In this document: one piece after another, positions 1-10,757 of the stretch | Layout: each line of letters starts with the position of its first letter | How positions within the stretch are numbered: the first letter of the stretch is position 1 | Assembly (NCBI GenBank): GCA_037349315.1 | Contig: JBAIAC010000007.1 | Span: 52,787,001 to 52,851,000 of the forward strand | Length of the DNA stretch: 64,000 nucleotides | Direction of reading: 5' to 3' | Origin: Chelydra serpentina | Taxonomy: Eukaryota; Chordata; Testudines; Chelydridae | Notes under the pieces: model-generated | The model's database searches: none | Told to the model about the DNA's origin: nothing | The model's input: only the letters and a program-made list of their open reading frames with translations | Translations under genes and position numbers: made by a program

Positions 1-1030
1 AATATTTTGTATGGGCACAACTGTATCTATAACTCAACACTGACTGGTAAGAGTTAGCAATACTTAGCTCATATATCTGGCTTTTCATTTCATCCATAGA
101 CACTAAAACACTTTATTTATAAACAGGGAAACTGGGGGACGGGGCAGCTTTATGATTTACCCAAAATCACACAGCAAGTCTTGGCAGAGCTGAGAACATA
201 ACAGAATATTGTACCCCTACTTTCTCCCATCACTCTGCCCAGGCTGACTCCTTGTTCTATATCTGGTCTTTAAAAAACCATGAATTTACAACATATCCTA
301 CAGGCAACTTCTGCAGATGTGCTATCAAAATACTTTGAACTTCTGTAACTCCTTCTATCTAGGGATCTCAAAGTCCTTCACAAACATTCCAGCTCCATTT
401 TATATAGAGAGAAAGTCAGGCACAGAGAGGAGGTGATTTGCTTAAGGTTACAGCGAGTTATTGTTAGAACTCAGGTGTCCTGGCTCCTAATCTCGGTAGA
501 CTAATCTCACTGCTTGGATCTGTTAATTACATGCGATGCTTGGTAAGGGTGACAGAGTGCTGGAGAGATACCTGGCCCTGCAGGTGAGATGCAGGTACTT
601 CTTCATAGACTGTCAGCCATTCAGCAGCCACACAGCAGCATCCTCTGGGCAGAGAGGAAGGGGCAGCTCTATACTGCAGCTTCTGCTGCAATCAACAAAC
701 TTGGAAGTTAGAGAGCAACTTTTTCAAAGCACAAAAGAATACCCCTTCCTTGTGCTGAAGTCTCCCAGTGAGGAAAGCCTGTTAAGGAGCCTCACAGAGA
801 CCCGTGGTAAAAGCTCTTCTCTTCCTGCTGCTGCTGCTGCTCCGGGAACCGTGTTGCCTTTGGCACAGGGAAGAGTTTGGAAAGTTGCAGACTTTCCTCT
901 TTTGATGGATGAATCTGCTGTTTCAATTCTCTCCGGGATGAAATCACGTAACCGCTTCGCACGGACTTTTCGAGGGGACTCTGGGACCACCACAATGGGA
1001 GGAGAGAGGCTCAGCCCCTTTCAAGGCAGC
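1..1030. other. Upstream flank of the CYP1 gene with MIR-like SINE remnants
   Basis: I see no convincing gene here. Around 100-190 and 350-510 the sequence resembles the core and tail of MIR/CORE-SINEs: a 'cattttat...' stretch, then 'ggcacagagagg', then a recorded loss such as 'aactcaggtgtcctggctcc'. The open frame at 536-1072 runs through the promoter and has no recognisable protein signature. I looked for the full dioxin-response consensus TNGCGTG on both strands upstream of the P450 and did not find it in this stretch, so any aryl-hydrocarbon-receptor control would need sites further upstream or degenerate ones. Confidence 0.5.
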
Positions 1031-1037
1031 TATAAAG
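1031..1037 (+). promoter_or_regulatory. Probable TATA box of the CYP1 gene
   Basis: TATAAAG lies 431 bases upstream of the start codon, in the context 'gcagctataaagccaggg'. A start site about 30 bases downstream would give a leader of roughly 400 bases without needing an intron. The leader contains short upstream frames: ATG at 1233 (two codons) and ATG at 1238 (18 codons, stop near 1292). The transcription start is inferred, not seen. Confidence 0.55.
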
Positions 1038-1384
1038 CCAGGGCATGCACCCTTCCAAATCACCAGAGCTGAGAGAGGGATCTCAGAGAAGGTTAACACA
1101 GGACGGGACGGAAATTACTAGGTAAAGACACAGGCGGAAAAAAAGCGCTCTCTGGTACTGAGTCTCAAGGATCAACCTGACAGGGCAATTTGAAGAAACC
1201 CATTCGCTCAAGCAAAAACTATAGGAACTCAGGATGAGATGATGAGACCCTGGAACCTACAGAGGGGAGATTTACTGGGTCTCCAAGCTCAATAAGGAGC
1301 CATCTCCCGGGCAGCGCACAAGGGAGGTTCCTGGACGGTTCAGGTGCTGAACTAGCGACTGGCTGGACGGAAGAGATTTTCCCC

Positions 1385-3050
1385 CGGACAGTTTGGGGTC
1401 ACAAGAGGCTCCCTAGAATTTTCCCCCGGCCGGGACCCGGAGTCTGAGCGGGACTAGCGCTATGGCCACGGGAGGGGAGAGCAGCGGCGGCCGCCCTGGG
1501 GAGCCAGCCCCGTGGCTCAAGGAGACAGTCCGGCCCGCCCTGCTCCTCGCCAGCGCCTTCTTCCTCTGCCTGTGGGCTAGGAGGCGCCTGAGGCCGCAGA
1601 GCGGGAGCCCGCCCGGTCCTTTCGCCTGGCCCCTGCTGGGCAACGTCCTGCAGCTGGGCCGCCTGCCCCACCTCACCTTCTGCCGGATGGCCCAGCGGTA
1701 CGGCGACGTCTTCCAGCTGCGGCTGGGCCGCCAGGCCGTCGTGGTGCTCAACGGCGAGGCCGCCATCCGCCAAGCCCTGGTCCGGCAGGGCGGCCAGTTC
1801 GCCGGCCGGCCCGACTTCCCCTCCTTCCGCCTGGTGTCCGGCGGCCGGAGCCTGGCGTTCGGGCGCTACAGCGAGCAGTGGCGAGCCCACCGCCGCCTGG
1901 CCCACGCCAGCCTGCGGGCTTTCTCCACCGCCAGCGGCCGCAGCCGGCGGCTCTTCGAGCAGCACGTGGCGGCGGAAGCGCGGGAACTGATCCGGGGCTT
2001 CCTGCGGCGGGGCGCCGGCGGCGCCTACTTCGACCCGTGCCCGCTGTTCACGGTGGCCAACGCCAACGTGATCTGCGCCCTGTGCTTCGGCCAGCGCTAC
2101 GGGCACGACGACGGCGAGTTCCGGGCGCTGCTGGGCCGCAACGACAAGTTCGGGCAGACGGTGGGCGCGGGCAGCCTGGTGGACGTGCTGCCCTGGCTCC
2201 AGGCCTTCCCCAACCCCGTGCGCCGCGTCTTCCGCGACTTCCAGGCGCTCAACCGGGAGATGCACGACTTCGTCAGGGCCAAGGTCGCCCAGCACCGGCG
2301 CACCTACGACCCGCGGCTCACCCGGGACATCAGCGACGCCGTCATCGGCAAGATCGAGCAGGGCGGCGGCGGGGCGCAGGAGGGGCTCGGCCGGGACTAC
2401 GTGGAGGGCACCATGACCGACATCTTCGGGGCCGGCCAGGACACCACCTCCACCGCCCTTTGCTGGGTCCTGCTGCTGCTGCTCAAGCACCCGCACCTCC
2501 AGCGCCAGCTGCAGGCGGAGCTGGACCGCGTGGTGGGCCGGGCCCGGCTGCCCACGGCCGAGGACCGCGGCTGCCTGCCCCACCTGGAAGCCTTCATCTA
2601 CGAGACGCTGCGCTTCAGCAGCTTCGTGCCGGTCACCATCCCGCACGCCACCACCGCCGACGTGGTGCTCCAGGGCTTCCGCATCCCCAAGGACACGGTG
2701 GTCTTCGTCAACCAGTGGTCGGTCAATCACGACCGGCACAAGTGGAAGGACCCGCACCTCTTCGACCCGGCCAGGTTTCTGGACGGAGAGCAGAAGCTGG
2801 ACAGCGACCTGACCTGCAGCGTCATGATCTTCTCCATCGGCAAGAGGAGGTGCATCGGAGACCAGCTCTCCAAGCTGCAGATCTTCCTCTTCACCGCCAT
2901 CCTCCTGCACCAGTGCACCTTCGAGGCCAACCCGGCCGAGCGGCTCACCATGGACTGCATCCACGGGCTGGCCCTCAAACCTCTGCCCTTCACTGTCTCG
3001 GTGAAAATGAGAGACACCCCTCAGAGCTGCCGAGCTGGGGATGCCGAGTG
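1385..3050. other. CpG island covering the CYP1 coding exon
   Basis: CG dinucleotides and G+C rise sharply at about 1385 and fall away after 3050, matching the coding exon rather than the TATA box. This composition produces long open frames in other frames (for example on the minus strand across 1399-3105) that have no protein signature. Confidence 0.7.
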
Positions 3051-3051
3051 A
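1462..3051 (+). CDS. CYP1C1: Cytochrome P450 family 1, intronless CYP1C-like (CYP1B/1C clade)
   Basis: Haem-thiolate monooxygenase of the endoplasmic reticulum membrane. Family 1 enzymes oxidise polycyclic aromatics, steroids and other planar substrates using electrons from P450 reductase. The 529-residue frame has every landmark: an N-terminal membrane anchor (about 22-39), a proline hinge PPGPFAWPLLGN (50-61), the I-helix AGQDT (324-328), the ExxR motif (E381, R384), FDPARF (434-439), and the haem loop FSIGKRRCIG (457-466) with ligand Cys464. Stretches such as FSSFVPVTIPHATTADVV and VFVNQWSVNHD are CYP1B/1C-type. The start has a strong Kozak context (G at -3, G at +4). Mammalian CYP1B1 splits its coding region over two exons, while CYP1C genes are coded in one exon, so the unbroken frame favours CYP1C. 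CYP1B1 that has lost its intron is the main alternative. The CDS is very GC- and CpG-rich, unlike its AT-rich surroundings. I am sure of the family and less sure of the subfamily. Confidence 0.85.
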   Translation: MATGGESSGGRPGEPAPWLKETVRPALLLASAFFLCLWARRRLRPQSGSPPGPFAWPLLGNVLQLGRLPHLTFCRMAQRYGDVFQLRLGRQAVVVLNGEAAIRQALVRQGGQFAGRPDFPSFRLVSGGRSLAFGRYSEQWRAHRRLAHASLRAFSTASGRSRRLFEQHVAAEARELIRGFLRRGAGGAYFDPCPLFTVANANVICALCFGQRYGHDDGEFRALLGRNDKFGQTVGAGSLVDVLPWLQAFPNPVRRVFRDFQALNREMHDFVRAKVAQHRRTYDPRLTRDISDAVIGKIEQGGGGAQEGLGRDYVEGTMTDIFGAGQDTTSTALCWVLLLLLKHPHLQRQLQAELDRVVGRARLPTAEDRGCLPHLEAFIYETLRFSSFVPVTIPHATTADVVLQGFRIPKDTVVFVNQWSVNHDRHKWKDPHLFDPARFLDGEQKLDSDLTCSVMIFSIGKRRCIGDQLSKLQIFLFTAILLHQCTFEANPAERLTMDCIHGLALKPLPFTVSVKMRDTPQSCRAGDAE

Positions 3052-4622
3052 AGAACCACCCTGCTTGCTGCGCTGGGCATGCCAGCTCGCCATGCCTACA
3101 CTCAAGAGCAGATATCTCCCAATGGGAACGCTCTCTGTATAGCTTTAGGTAAGATCACTGCTTATATGAGGGGTTTTCTCCCCCGCCCAGGGCAGTTACT
3201 CCCTTTCCCAGGAAAGTCAGAAGCCCTTCACGGTGAATTTCTGTTACCTCCCCCTTTTAAAGCCTCCAGCCGGTAAGGAGGGAACAGAGAGCCTCGAGCA
3301 GCGAGCGATCCTTTCTGCCCGCTGCTCCCCACCAGCCTTGTTGCTCAGTAATCTTCTGTCTGCTCCGTGTTAGATCAGCTCTGACTCCGATGCAGTTTCA
3401 TTCCATTTCCGATTAGTAGTGACAGCATGTGGAGCCAGAGGCGACCTTAACACAGCACCTACTGCCAAGTGAGCTGTAGTTACCTTGATGATGCCTTTTT
3501 GCAGGTCCGGAGTCTCAGCGATTTTCGCTTTCTAGAGATCAGACGTTTCCGCTCTCTGGCTGCACAGGGGAAGTCTTTCAACCTGGCTTCTGTGTGCGGC
3601 AGAGGTTTGAGCAGCAAGCTCAGCCCGAAGGCAAGAAGGATTGAGAAAAGACGCGCTGTCTTTGCTAACTTCCCTCAATTATTGTTGACATAAAAAGGTC
3701 GGAGTATTCGCCCTGCCCCTTATTAAAACTTCAGAGCCTTACAACAGCTCATAGCAAGAAGTGAAGGGATCTAGATTAGTAATGATTTCTTTTCTTCCGT
3801 GTAAAGCAGACCATGGGAGTGTAAACCACCGGTGAAATGTACACTAGCCCCGCTAGAACTGCATAAACAAACCTACCTGCAGGCAGTCGGGTACTTACCT
3901 GCCCTAATTATCTGCATTCCGATTCGGACGTTGAGTTATCATTTTCCCGTCCCCGGGGGGGTCTAAATTTAAATTCGCCCGGGTATTAAATGGTTAATAC
4001 GATTTACCGGGAGTTTTGCAAGACGTTGTGTTCAGAAGTTGACATTGTGACATTATCTTTGGCACGAGATCAGCATCTCCATTATGCATATAAACAGCCC
4101 CACCACTAGCTTGGGTTGCCTTCAGATTGCACCCTCTCCGTACAAAGAGCGTCTTGGTTGTTTCCTGCGGGGTGGACACAGTAAGTTTGGCAGAGCCTGT
4201 GGGGGGGTTTAAACGCTTTACTAACGAATGCAAGGAGGCGAAAGTCATCCTTGTTGAACGCCACAGCAGACTGCCAGGTTTTGCCTTCCGCTGAGTCAAT
4301 CCTTGGGGAACAAGTGTGTGTCTATCTTGCCCTGTGTTACTCTCTGGGCGGGAGGAGAATTCACGCTGAGTAGCACTTCCTTCCCGGCAGCTTCCCCCTC
4401 TGCCTGGCAAACCCAGAGCTTGGAGAGCCTTTAGCTTACTCTCTGATATTTTACACCCAGCATTCTCATTTCCCCCTACTATTAAGCTTTGGACACAAAT
4501 ATATTTGTCTATGGTGCTTCTCTGAGTTATTCTCTGGTAATATGAATGATTTCCATTTTAATTCATGGAATAACAAAATGTGACTTTGTCCCTTCTCAAT
4601 AAAATATCTTTGGCACAAATGT
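3052..4622 (+). other. Probable 3' UTR of the CYP1 gene
   Basis: No coding signal is seen between the P450 stop codon and the poly(A) signal at 4598. No LINE or LTR was recognised in this 1.5-kb stretch, in contrast to the DNA right after it, which fits transcribed 3' UTR. The small frames here (for example on the minus strand at 3994-4410) are not recognisable. Confidence 0.5.
4598..4603 (+). terminator. Poly(A) signal of the CYP1 transcript
   Basis: AATAAA at 4598-4603 is followed within 30-50 bases by a GT-rich run ('ggttttggttggttggg'), the usual pairing of cleavage signal and downstream element. It lies about 1.55 kb after the stop codon. An earlier weaker signal could also be used. Confidence 0.6.
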
Positions 4623-4624
4623 AT

Positions 4625-4974
4625 TGCATTGCTGGTTTTGGTTGGTTGGGGGAGGGAAGCAGGGGGGTGTAATTTGTACCTAGACTGAGTTTCCCTGCTC
4701 TGCAGAGCTACCTAAACTTGGCCACAAAGATAGCCAGCAGAAAAATCTTCCAGCAAGTAGTATATGAGACTCTATTGCTGGGGGGGGGGGGGGGGGGTTG
4801 GAGCATGCTCCCGGCCTGAAATCACTATCCCAAGGGACAAAGATATTAGCAGGGGACACTGTTTTCTGACCCTCATGCCCACTGAAAAAGCAGGGATCCC
4901 ATGGGTTGTGTGTAATCAATGGCAATCATAGCCTGGGGGTGGAGTGAGGGCAAGACTGTGCCCCCCATTTATTA
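4625..4974. other. Intergenic spacer with poly-G run
   Basis: No gene is seen. A run of G occupies about 4780-4797. The end, from about 4960, looks like the start of an old SINE-type repeat ('ttattatttatggagc' family) that continues after 7288 and was split by the hAT-like insertion. Confidence 0.4.
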
Positions 4975-4982
4975 TTTATGGA

Positions 4983-7280
4983 TAGGGCCCTACTAAATTC
5001 AGTCCATTTTGGTCAATTTCACAGTCATAAACTTTTTAAAATCCTCAATTTCATGGTTTCAAATATTTATATCTGAAATTTCCCAGTGTTGGTAACCAGG
5101 GCATCCCGACCCAAAAGAGGATTTTTTTTGCAAGACCATTGTAGCGGGGGGTTGCAGTATTGCCACCCTTACTTCTGCGCTGCTGCTGACAGGCGCTTCC
5201 TTCAGAGCTGAGCAGCGGGCAGCACAGACTTGAGGGTCCCATGGTATAGGGGGGTCATAACTTTTTTGGGGGGACAAAGCCAGCCTTACTGGTGGGTGAC
5301 TGCCCAGGGCGCTGTGGTCCTTCCCACACACACACACACAGCCCGAGGTTCCTTTAGCTCCAGGGCGCTGTGGTCCCCCCCACACACAGCCCGAGGTTCC
5401 TTTAGCTCCAGGGCGCTGTGGTCCCATCCCCCCCCCACACACACAGCCCGAGGTTCCTTTAGCTCCAGGGCGCTGTGGTCCTTCCCACACACACAGCCCA
5501 AGGTCCTGAGAGCTGGGCCCAGAGCCGGGAAGGGCATGGCTGAGGGCAAGGACACCAGAACCTTTGTAAAAGTGGGGGAGGGGCATTGATGTTGGAACTG
5601 GGACAGCTGGGGGCCAGGTCCCCCCCAGTTTCTAACGTGGGTGTAGTTTGGAGGGCAGAGGCAGCATTACCCACCCCCCCAACCTACAAGCCTCGGGCAG
5701 GCATGGAGCAGCGCTGGCAGGGGCTGTGCTTCGTGGTAGTGTTGACCCCCAAAACTGCAAGCCTTGGGCAGGTTCAGAGTGGCACAGGCAGGGGCTGTAC
5801 TTCACAGTGGGGGAGCTGATCACTGTTATCAGCTCCGAAGAGCAACTCCTACCTTCCCCCCTGAACTATGCCATGTTAAAAAGTGGTGGGTATGGCCCCT
5901 GCCCCCCTCCCCCAGTTCCAGCACCATTGGCTGGGGACACCCCAGCTGGGGGCTCCTACTAGGCTCCAGCTACTAGTCCCAGCCAAGCTAGGGAGGGACT
6001 GGATGGGACTTCCATTTCCCCTGGATGGGCCACTCCCGGGATGGGTCAGACCCATCTTTGGGAACCTCTCCCAGCAGCAAGAAGTTCTGTGGCTACTCCG
6101 TGTTGTGACTCTTTCCCCACCTCCCCCATGACCGGGGAGTGATGGGGGCAGGAAGCGGGGCAGGGGTGCGACCTTCCTGAAGATGGGGGAGGTTCCCAGA
6201 GGTGGGTCTGATCTGGCCCCAGAAGCAGCCCCTGCAGGAGAAGAGGAAGTCCCATCCCTCCCCACCCCTGCCAGAACTAGCAGCTATAGCTCGGCACATG
6301 GTAGGAGCCATAGGGTGCTGCCCCCTGGGTGCTGGACACTCCCTAGCTCTGCCCTCACCCTGCCCCAATTCCACCCCTTCACCTGAGTCCCCGCCCCTGC
6401 CCTGCCTCTTTACCGCCTCCTCCCCCAAGCACGCCGCTTCCCCACTCCTCCCCCTCTCTCCCAGAAAGTCCTAAGTGCCGCCAAACAGATGTTAGGTGGC
6501 AGGCAGGAAGCGCTGGGAGGGGGAGGAGCAGGGATGTGGCATGCTCGGGGGAGGAAGAGGCGAGGAAGGGGTGGGGGCAGGGAGAGCTTTGGCTGCTGCT
6601 AATTTTTTCCTGTGGGTGCGCCAGCTCCGCAGCACCCATGGAGTCTGCACCTATGGTAGGAGCCCCGGCTAGGGCGACCCCAGCCCTGTCCCCATGGGCA
6701 GTGCATGACTCCTACATTCAGAAGCTCCCTGGAAGTGGGAAGGGCCACCGGCACCTGGACCATGGCTCCATCCTGAGGCCTGCTCCCGCTCAGCCTCTGA
6801 CGTCCCCACCATTTGTGCCTCTTTGCCTCCTCCCCCAAGGACACCCGCTGCTCGCACCTTTTCACTCCCTCCCCGAAGGACCCTGCCCCCTCCCCCAACC
6901 TCCCCTCACCTGCCAAGGAGTGCCGCGCGGAGGGGGTGGGGAGAGGCGGAGTGAGGGCAGGACCTCAGGAGAAGGGGCAGGAAGAGGAGCAGCATGGGCG
7001 GGGCCATGGAGGAAGAGGACAAACAGGAGTGCAGCCCTGGGGCAGAGCGCAGGCAGAACTATTGCCCAGGCATCCTTTCAGCAGCGGTGGTGCTCTAAAG
7101 GTGGCAGGCTGGTGCGCCTCCCGAGGGAGATGCGCCACATCCGGTTTGAGTAGGCTTAGCCTCCCCTGGCCTCTTATACCCACGGCCCATGCCTGCCCCT
7201 TCCCAGCCCATTTCACAATGGAGACCAGATTTCACCATCCATGATGCATTTTTCACAGCTGTGAATTTAGTAGGGCCCTA
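4983..7280. mobile_element. hAT-like DNA transposon, non-autonomous, with perfect TIRs and 8-bp TSD
   Basis: The ends are perfect 19-bp inverted repeats: 'tagggccctactaaattca' at 4983-5001 and its complement at 7262-7280. They are flanked on both sides by the same 8 bases, 'tttatgga' (4975-4982 and 7281-7288). An 8-bp duplication is the mark of the hAT superfamily. The 2.3-kb interior is GC-rich and has no transposase I can recognise, so this is a non-autonomous or rearranged copy. It includes a minisatellite near 5306-5510 and a segment (5940-6190) similar to part of the element at 36853-38405. Confidence 0.9.
5306..5510. repeat. Minisatellite, about 60-70 bp unit, nearly four copies
   Basis: The block beginning 'cagggcgctgtggtcc' and ending 'cacagcccgaggttcc' with a (CA)n run in the middle recurs at about 5306, 5362, 5411 and 5466. 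Copies differ mainly in the lengths of the C-run and the CA-run. The repeat makes proline/serine-rich frames on both strands that are not genes. Confidence 0.85.
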
Positions 7281-7288
7281 TTTATGGA

Positions 7289-9061
7289 GCACCTACAGTG
7301 AGCAGGTGGCATTGCACAAAGCTAAGAAGACAGGGTCTCTGCTCCAGGGGTTGTGATCTCGCTCACACATGGACAGAACTATGTGAGGGCTTAGGTTTGT
7401 GGAGGAGGGGAAATTGTGTAGTGAACACACTTGTCAGGATTCACACAATCAATCCATTTTAAGGATATGAAGGTGACAAGGGGCTGTTAAGTGCAGAAGA
7501 AGAGTGGCTTTTCTGAGTTCATGGGGCAGCACTGAAGAAGGCACAAGTGTAAAGCGGGAGACTAGAAAGTGGCAGGTAGAGGGGGAAATGACCCCCTAGC
7601 ATGGTGATACTCAGACTAAGGCTCACAAGCAGTTCTGTAATGTGTCTCCTGGCTTTTTGTAGCACATGATATTAAAATACTGTATGATTTAATTATTAAC
7701 CAATCCAAGTTATTATTAATCAGTCAGGATGCTTTTACTATGTTGATAGTACAAGTTAACTTAATTATGTTAACATTTGCTGTGAGAATTGTGTGTATAT
7801 ATATATATAATGTCTCTACACGATCATAAATGAAACAATGAATTCACACTACTGCGGCTCTTTTGGGTAATCACTAATTTGGCTCTTGAACCACTGAGGT
7901 CTGCGTATCACTGCCCTAGCATATGGGCTGGATTCTTCACAGCAAGGGCTGAACTTGCTGCTCTTGAAGGGGGGAAATCAGGGTTCTCTTTAAAGGAATA
8001 GGAGGTTATCCTGTTAACCAGAACATTTATGTGATTAAAGTGATGTGTCTTACTTATGGAGACTTAAAGTAATTTGGTACTTGAGAAAGGTTATAATAGC
8101 ACAGCTGCGGGCTGAGCTCTGTTATGCTAGTCATCAAGGGGCTGCCCACTAGAACCTCCACGACTGAGAGAAGCCTTAGCAGGAGAAACAAATCTATACA
8201 CATACAGCTAATTATTATATATCCCAGCAGTGCCAGTGTTAGCCCACTGGGGCCCCAAGCAGGAATATTCCTGCTCCATACTAAAACAGGCAAGTTTTTA
8301 TAATAAAAAGCAAGTAGTAGGCCCCTTGAGCTGCTTGGGCCCTAAACAATTGCTTAGTTTAATTATGCCTAGCACCAGCTCTGTATCCCAGCAACTCCAG
8401 CCTTGTGAGCACTTGTGAATGCTGCAGGGAGCCGGCGGGGCTCCTGGTATTGGTTCTCCTTGATTCCACTTACGTCTACTGGTCTCCACTAGGAATATGT
8501 CCAGAATATGTTCATTTGTGTTTGCTAACACATTTCTGAAAAACACCTCTTACCTATTCTAAAACTCTAGTTTATATAACTTACCCCATTTAAAGTGGCC
8601 ATTTGTTGAACATGCAGGTGTCTATTTTAACCCCAAACTAGTGGTTCATTTGAGATGGCCGTGGTATGATCCAGACCTACAATCTGATTTCCTGCAGGAT
8701 CTCCCTCTCGCAGAGGTCTTCTTTCAGTCAAGACTCTGCTCAGTCTTGTAGGTTGAGTGGAAGAGAATGGACTTTGAGTAGGCAATCCCTTGCTGAGTCT
8801 AGGGTAGCTACATTAGTGAGAAATAGGGGGTACTTGTGTGTAATGTGGACTGCTCATAATATAATTTCTAATCAAAATCATATTTAATTCAGAATGACAA
8901 ATTCTGCTTCAGTGACTTGTGGTCACTGCCTGTCACTAATTATTCTGGAATAGTGAGGTGGGCAAAGCTGCACTTCAGTTTCTCCAGAACACTGCAACAT
9001 GTTATGTCTTTCAATTACATTATTTATACATACATGGAAAAATAGTCCACAGTGACCAGGT
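7289..9061. other. Intergenic DNA, old repeats, no gene seen
   Basis: Positions 7289-7400 continue a dispersed repeat that the hAT-like element interrupted. A short (TA)n tract lies near 7796-7810. The remaining frames are short and not recognisable. Confidence 0.4.
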
Positions 9062-9530
9062 AATCAGTTTGAGTAATTCTGACTGCTTTTCTATCTGTAT
9101 AGCTGTGGCTACGGTTAAATCTCTCTTCAATTGTAGCTGCTGTTTAACCCAGTAACTAACCAGTCTCTGATATTTTCATGTTTTGCATTCCCAATATCTC
9201 AGTTTTCAGCCAATGTAAGCAGAGCTCTTATAAACCATTCAACATTTCCCCCTGGCTCTTGAATTCTCTGGTAAAAATATGCTCTTTCATAAACCGTATT
9301 TCTCTGAGATATAAAGTATGCATCAAACATAACCAGAACCCTTTCATAGTCATCTTTATGACTGTCTTCAATGAAGTCCAAGGATGTAAAGATATGCTTT
9401 GCTTGCTTTCCCATAGCATAAATTAAAGATGATACCTGCATATCTCCAGGTTCTTTGTGTAGCTTGGTAGCAATTCAAAAGCATGCAAAATATTGTTTCC
9501 AGTCTGTCCATTCTGAAGGCATTGAAGAGT
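9062..9530 (-). pseudogene. Ty3/Gypsy-type retrotransposon gag remnant
   Basis: Read on the minus strand, this stretch has the order of motifs found in vertebrate Ty3/Gypsy gag: a P-x-EW-x-x-W entry near 9515, a 'QVSSLIYAMG' helix, 'FDAYF', 'ERAYFYQR', 'EPGGNVEWFIRALLTLAE', an 'IRDWLVTGL' stretch, and a final 'LQLKRDLT' segment. The frame is broken by an in-frame TGA near 9473, a second TGA at 9196-9198, and a frameshift near 9130. No protease or polymerase is seen beside it. It is a dead fragment rather than a domesticated gag gene. Confidence 0.75.
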
Positions 9531-10599
9531 GGCATATTGATAAGATCCTGCAGCCTTTATTGCTGTTCTGTCTAAAACTTTTGTTCCTCTGTTCACAACC
9601 TTTATTGCTGTCTTCCTTCTGTTTCTATTCTTAATTCTGCTGCTAACACCATGTCAGGATCCTGTACAGATGTGGCTTGGTCACAGAGCTTGCTTATACA
9701 CATCATATATGTTCATCATAAGATCCTTTAATGCTCTGCCAGGTATGGCTGAGGGTCATTTAAATAAGTATTTTACACACACAGTCATGTAGTGGCTGAA
9801 TGGCATAATACAGTTTAATATGCCATTACATTCTCCCTCCCTCTCCCTTCCCCGCCCCCCCAAAAAATCCCACATGCTTAAGATTCAGGATAGCAAAGAT
9901 TCAATGCTAGCGCAGCATGGGTTAAAGGATCAATATCTCACAACTCAGCAGGCAAACCTGCTTACCTTTTGCAATCAAAATAAATTGCTTGTAATACTTG
10001 GTAAATCAAAATAAACTTCTCCATATAAATGCTAAAGGAAAAATTTCAAACTGTATTTAAAGAAACAAGTTAAAATGCATGTATGGACAGAAATATGATT
10101 TTTAAAGTAGCACCTTCTTAATGAACTTATCTACTTCCTGTGCATCTTTGAATCATACCTGCTAATTGTAATGACTGTAAACACCGGGGGAAAAGTGTGG
10201 GTATACCTGCAAGCCTTTACTAAACAGCTCTCTGGATAAGTAGAACACTTCATACCTAGGGCTACCCGACACTGTGAGGAATACATTTGCATGCTTTTTT
10301 AAAATACCAAACCATCTAAAACCCAACCAATTCATGCTATAAAAACCCTAGTGAACTGGATTCTGTGCTGCACCCAATTGAGACGTGCAAGCTTCCCCAG
10401 TGTTCCTTCCTGCCAACATCTATTGAATGCAGATATCATTGCTTATGGGGCGAGCTTCATAACTTCCACTAGTCATAATGGGGGTAGCAATAGGTTAATT
10501 ATCAACTTTTTCTTGTCTTTTTTAAAGGGACAAACAGAAGGTAGTCTGGAAAAGCAAAACCTGCAAAGCGTAGTACAAACTACCCTGCTGTGATCCTAA
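9531..10599. other. Intergenic DNA, no gene seen
   Basis: AT-rich sequence with short frames only. I recognised no repeat family with confidence. Confidence 0.35.
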
Positions 10600-10757
10600 C
10601 AACTGTTTGTCAGAAGCTGGGAATGGGCAACAGAGGATGGATCACTTGATGATTACCTGATCTGTTCATTCCCCCTGAAGCACCTGTTATTGGCCATTGT
10701 AAAAAGGAGAACACTGGGCTAGATGGACCTTTGGCCCAACCCATTCTTATGTTCTAT
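10600..10757 (+). mobile_element. CR1-type LINE 3' end fragment
   Basis: The stretch has the CR1 3' UTR order 'agaagctgggaatgggcaac', 'ggatggatcacttgatgatt', 'gggctagatggacctttggc', and ends in 'cccattcttatgttcta'. It is a severely 5'-truncated insertion, with the same tail family as the larger copy ending near 43720. Confidence 0.75.

Noticed and set aside
536..1072. A 178-codon plus-strand frame upstream of the P450
   Set aside because: It overlaps the TATA box and has no recognisable protein signature.
1462..3051. The P450 as a processed retrocopy
   Set aside because: It has a TATA box, a long 3' UTR, intact motifs, no A-tail or flanking duplication seen, and a neighbour (RMDN3) that fits an ancestral gene order.
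1399..3105. A 568-codon minus-strand frame and a 424-codon second plus-strand frame across the P450
   Set aside because: They come from the GC-rich codon use of the P450 exon, are rich in Ala/Gly/Pro/Arg, and show no family motif. The frame starting at 1462 has all the P450 motifs.
5059..5586. Repeat-containing frames on both strands around 5059-5589
   Set aside because: They are translations of the minisatellite inside the hAT-like element.
6093..7244. Many proline/glycine-rich frames at 5.6-7.2 kb
   Set aside because: All lie inside the GC-rich filler of the transposon and none shows conserved residues.
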